Assembly (NCBI GenBank): GCA_002385755.1
Contig: DGED01000006.1
Span: forward strand, 48,874-54,529
DNA from: Caryophanales bacterium UBA3935
Lineage (GTDB): Bacteria; Bacillota_I; Bacilli_A; ML615J-28; CAG-698
Direction: 5' to 3'
Length of the DNA stretch: 5,656 bases
Part shown: piece by piece, positions 5,582 through 5,656 of the stretch
Position numbering within the stretch: position 1 is the stretch's first letter
How the letters are laid out: the number at the start of each line of letters is the position of its first letter
Program-made: the position numbers and the translations under genes
Notes under the pieces: model-generated
What the model was told of the DNA's origin: nothing
The model's database searches: none
Seen by the model: the letters and a program-made list of their open reading frames with translations, nothing else

Positions 5582-5656
5582 GTTTTAATTATTTGGCATA
5601 AATAACGCGCCCGGGCTGGCGTTGTGATTTCCACTTCTATCCGATGATTGGCGGCA

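Overview
The window reads as ordinary chromosomal DNA of a low-to-moderate GC Gram-positive bacterium (Bacillota, possibly an uncultured Bacilli-like lineage). The evidence is AAGGAG-type ribosome binding sites, near-consensus sigma-A-type promoters, tRNA genes that encode their own CCA ends, short AT-rich intergenic gaps and protein families common in Bacillota. TGA is used as a stop (first gene and NUDIX gene) and the tRNA-Trp has a CCA anticodon, so the standard bacterial code applies, not the Mollicutes reading of UGA. No finer taxonomy can be given from sequence alone.

Layout, all on the + strand. (1) Bases 1-1699 hold the end of an ABC transporter ATPase gene and, overlapping it by 8 bases, a polytopic permease of about 525 residues; together they form a two-gene exporter operon closed by a GC-rich hairpin. 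(2) Bases 1750-2073 are a compact tRNA operon (Trp-CCA, His-GTG, Thr-CGT) with its own strong promoter and a U-tract terminator. (3) Bases 2103-4439 encode a 778-residue protein that fuses a RecB/Cas4-like PD-(D/E)XK nuclease domain to an XPD/DinG-type superfamily 2 helicase with four cysteines placed for an iron-sulfur cluster. Its promoter overlaps the tRNA terminator. (4) Bases 4494-4934 encode a small two-helix membrane protein with a C-terminal SHOCT motif, with its own probable promoter. (5) Bases 5062-5514 encode a NUDIX hydrolase of the 8-oxo-dGTP diphosphatase (MutT) type, followed by a strong, probably bidirectional terminator. The last 100 bases hold an AT-only palindrome and possibly the tail of a converging gene.

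The genes do not form one obvious pathway. The ABC pair is an export unit, the tRNAs are housekeeping, and the nuclease-helicase and the NUDIX enzyme could both serve DNA or nucleotide maintenance, but each unit seems to be transcribed separately. I see no mobile element, CRISPR array, integrase or attachment repeat. The items most worth a second look are the nuclease-helicase fusion and the terminator/promoter overlap in front of it; I do not see a clearly new multi-gene system.
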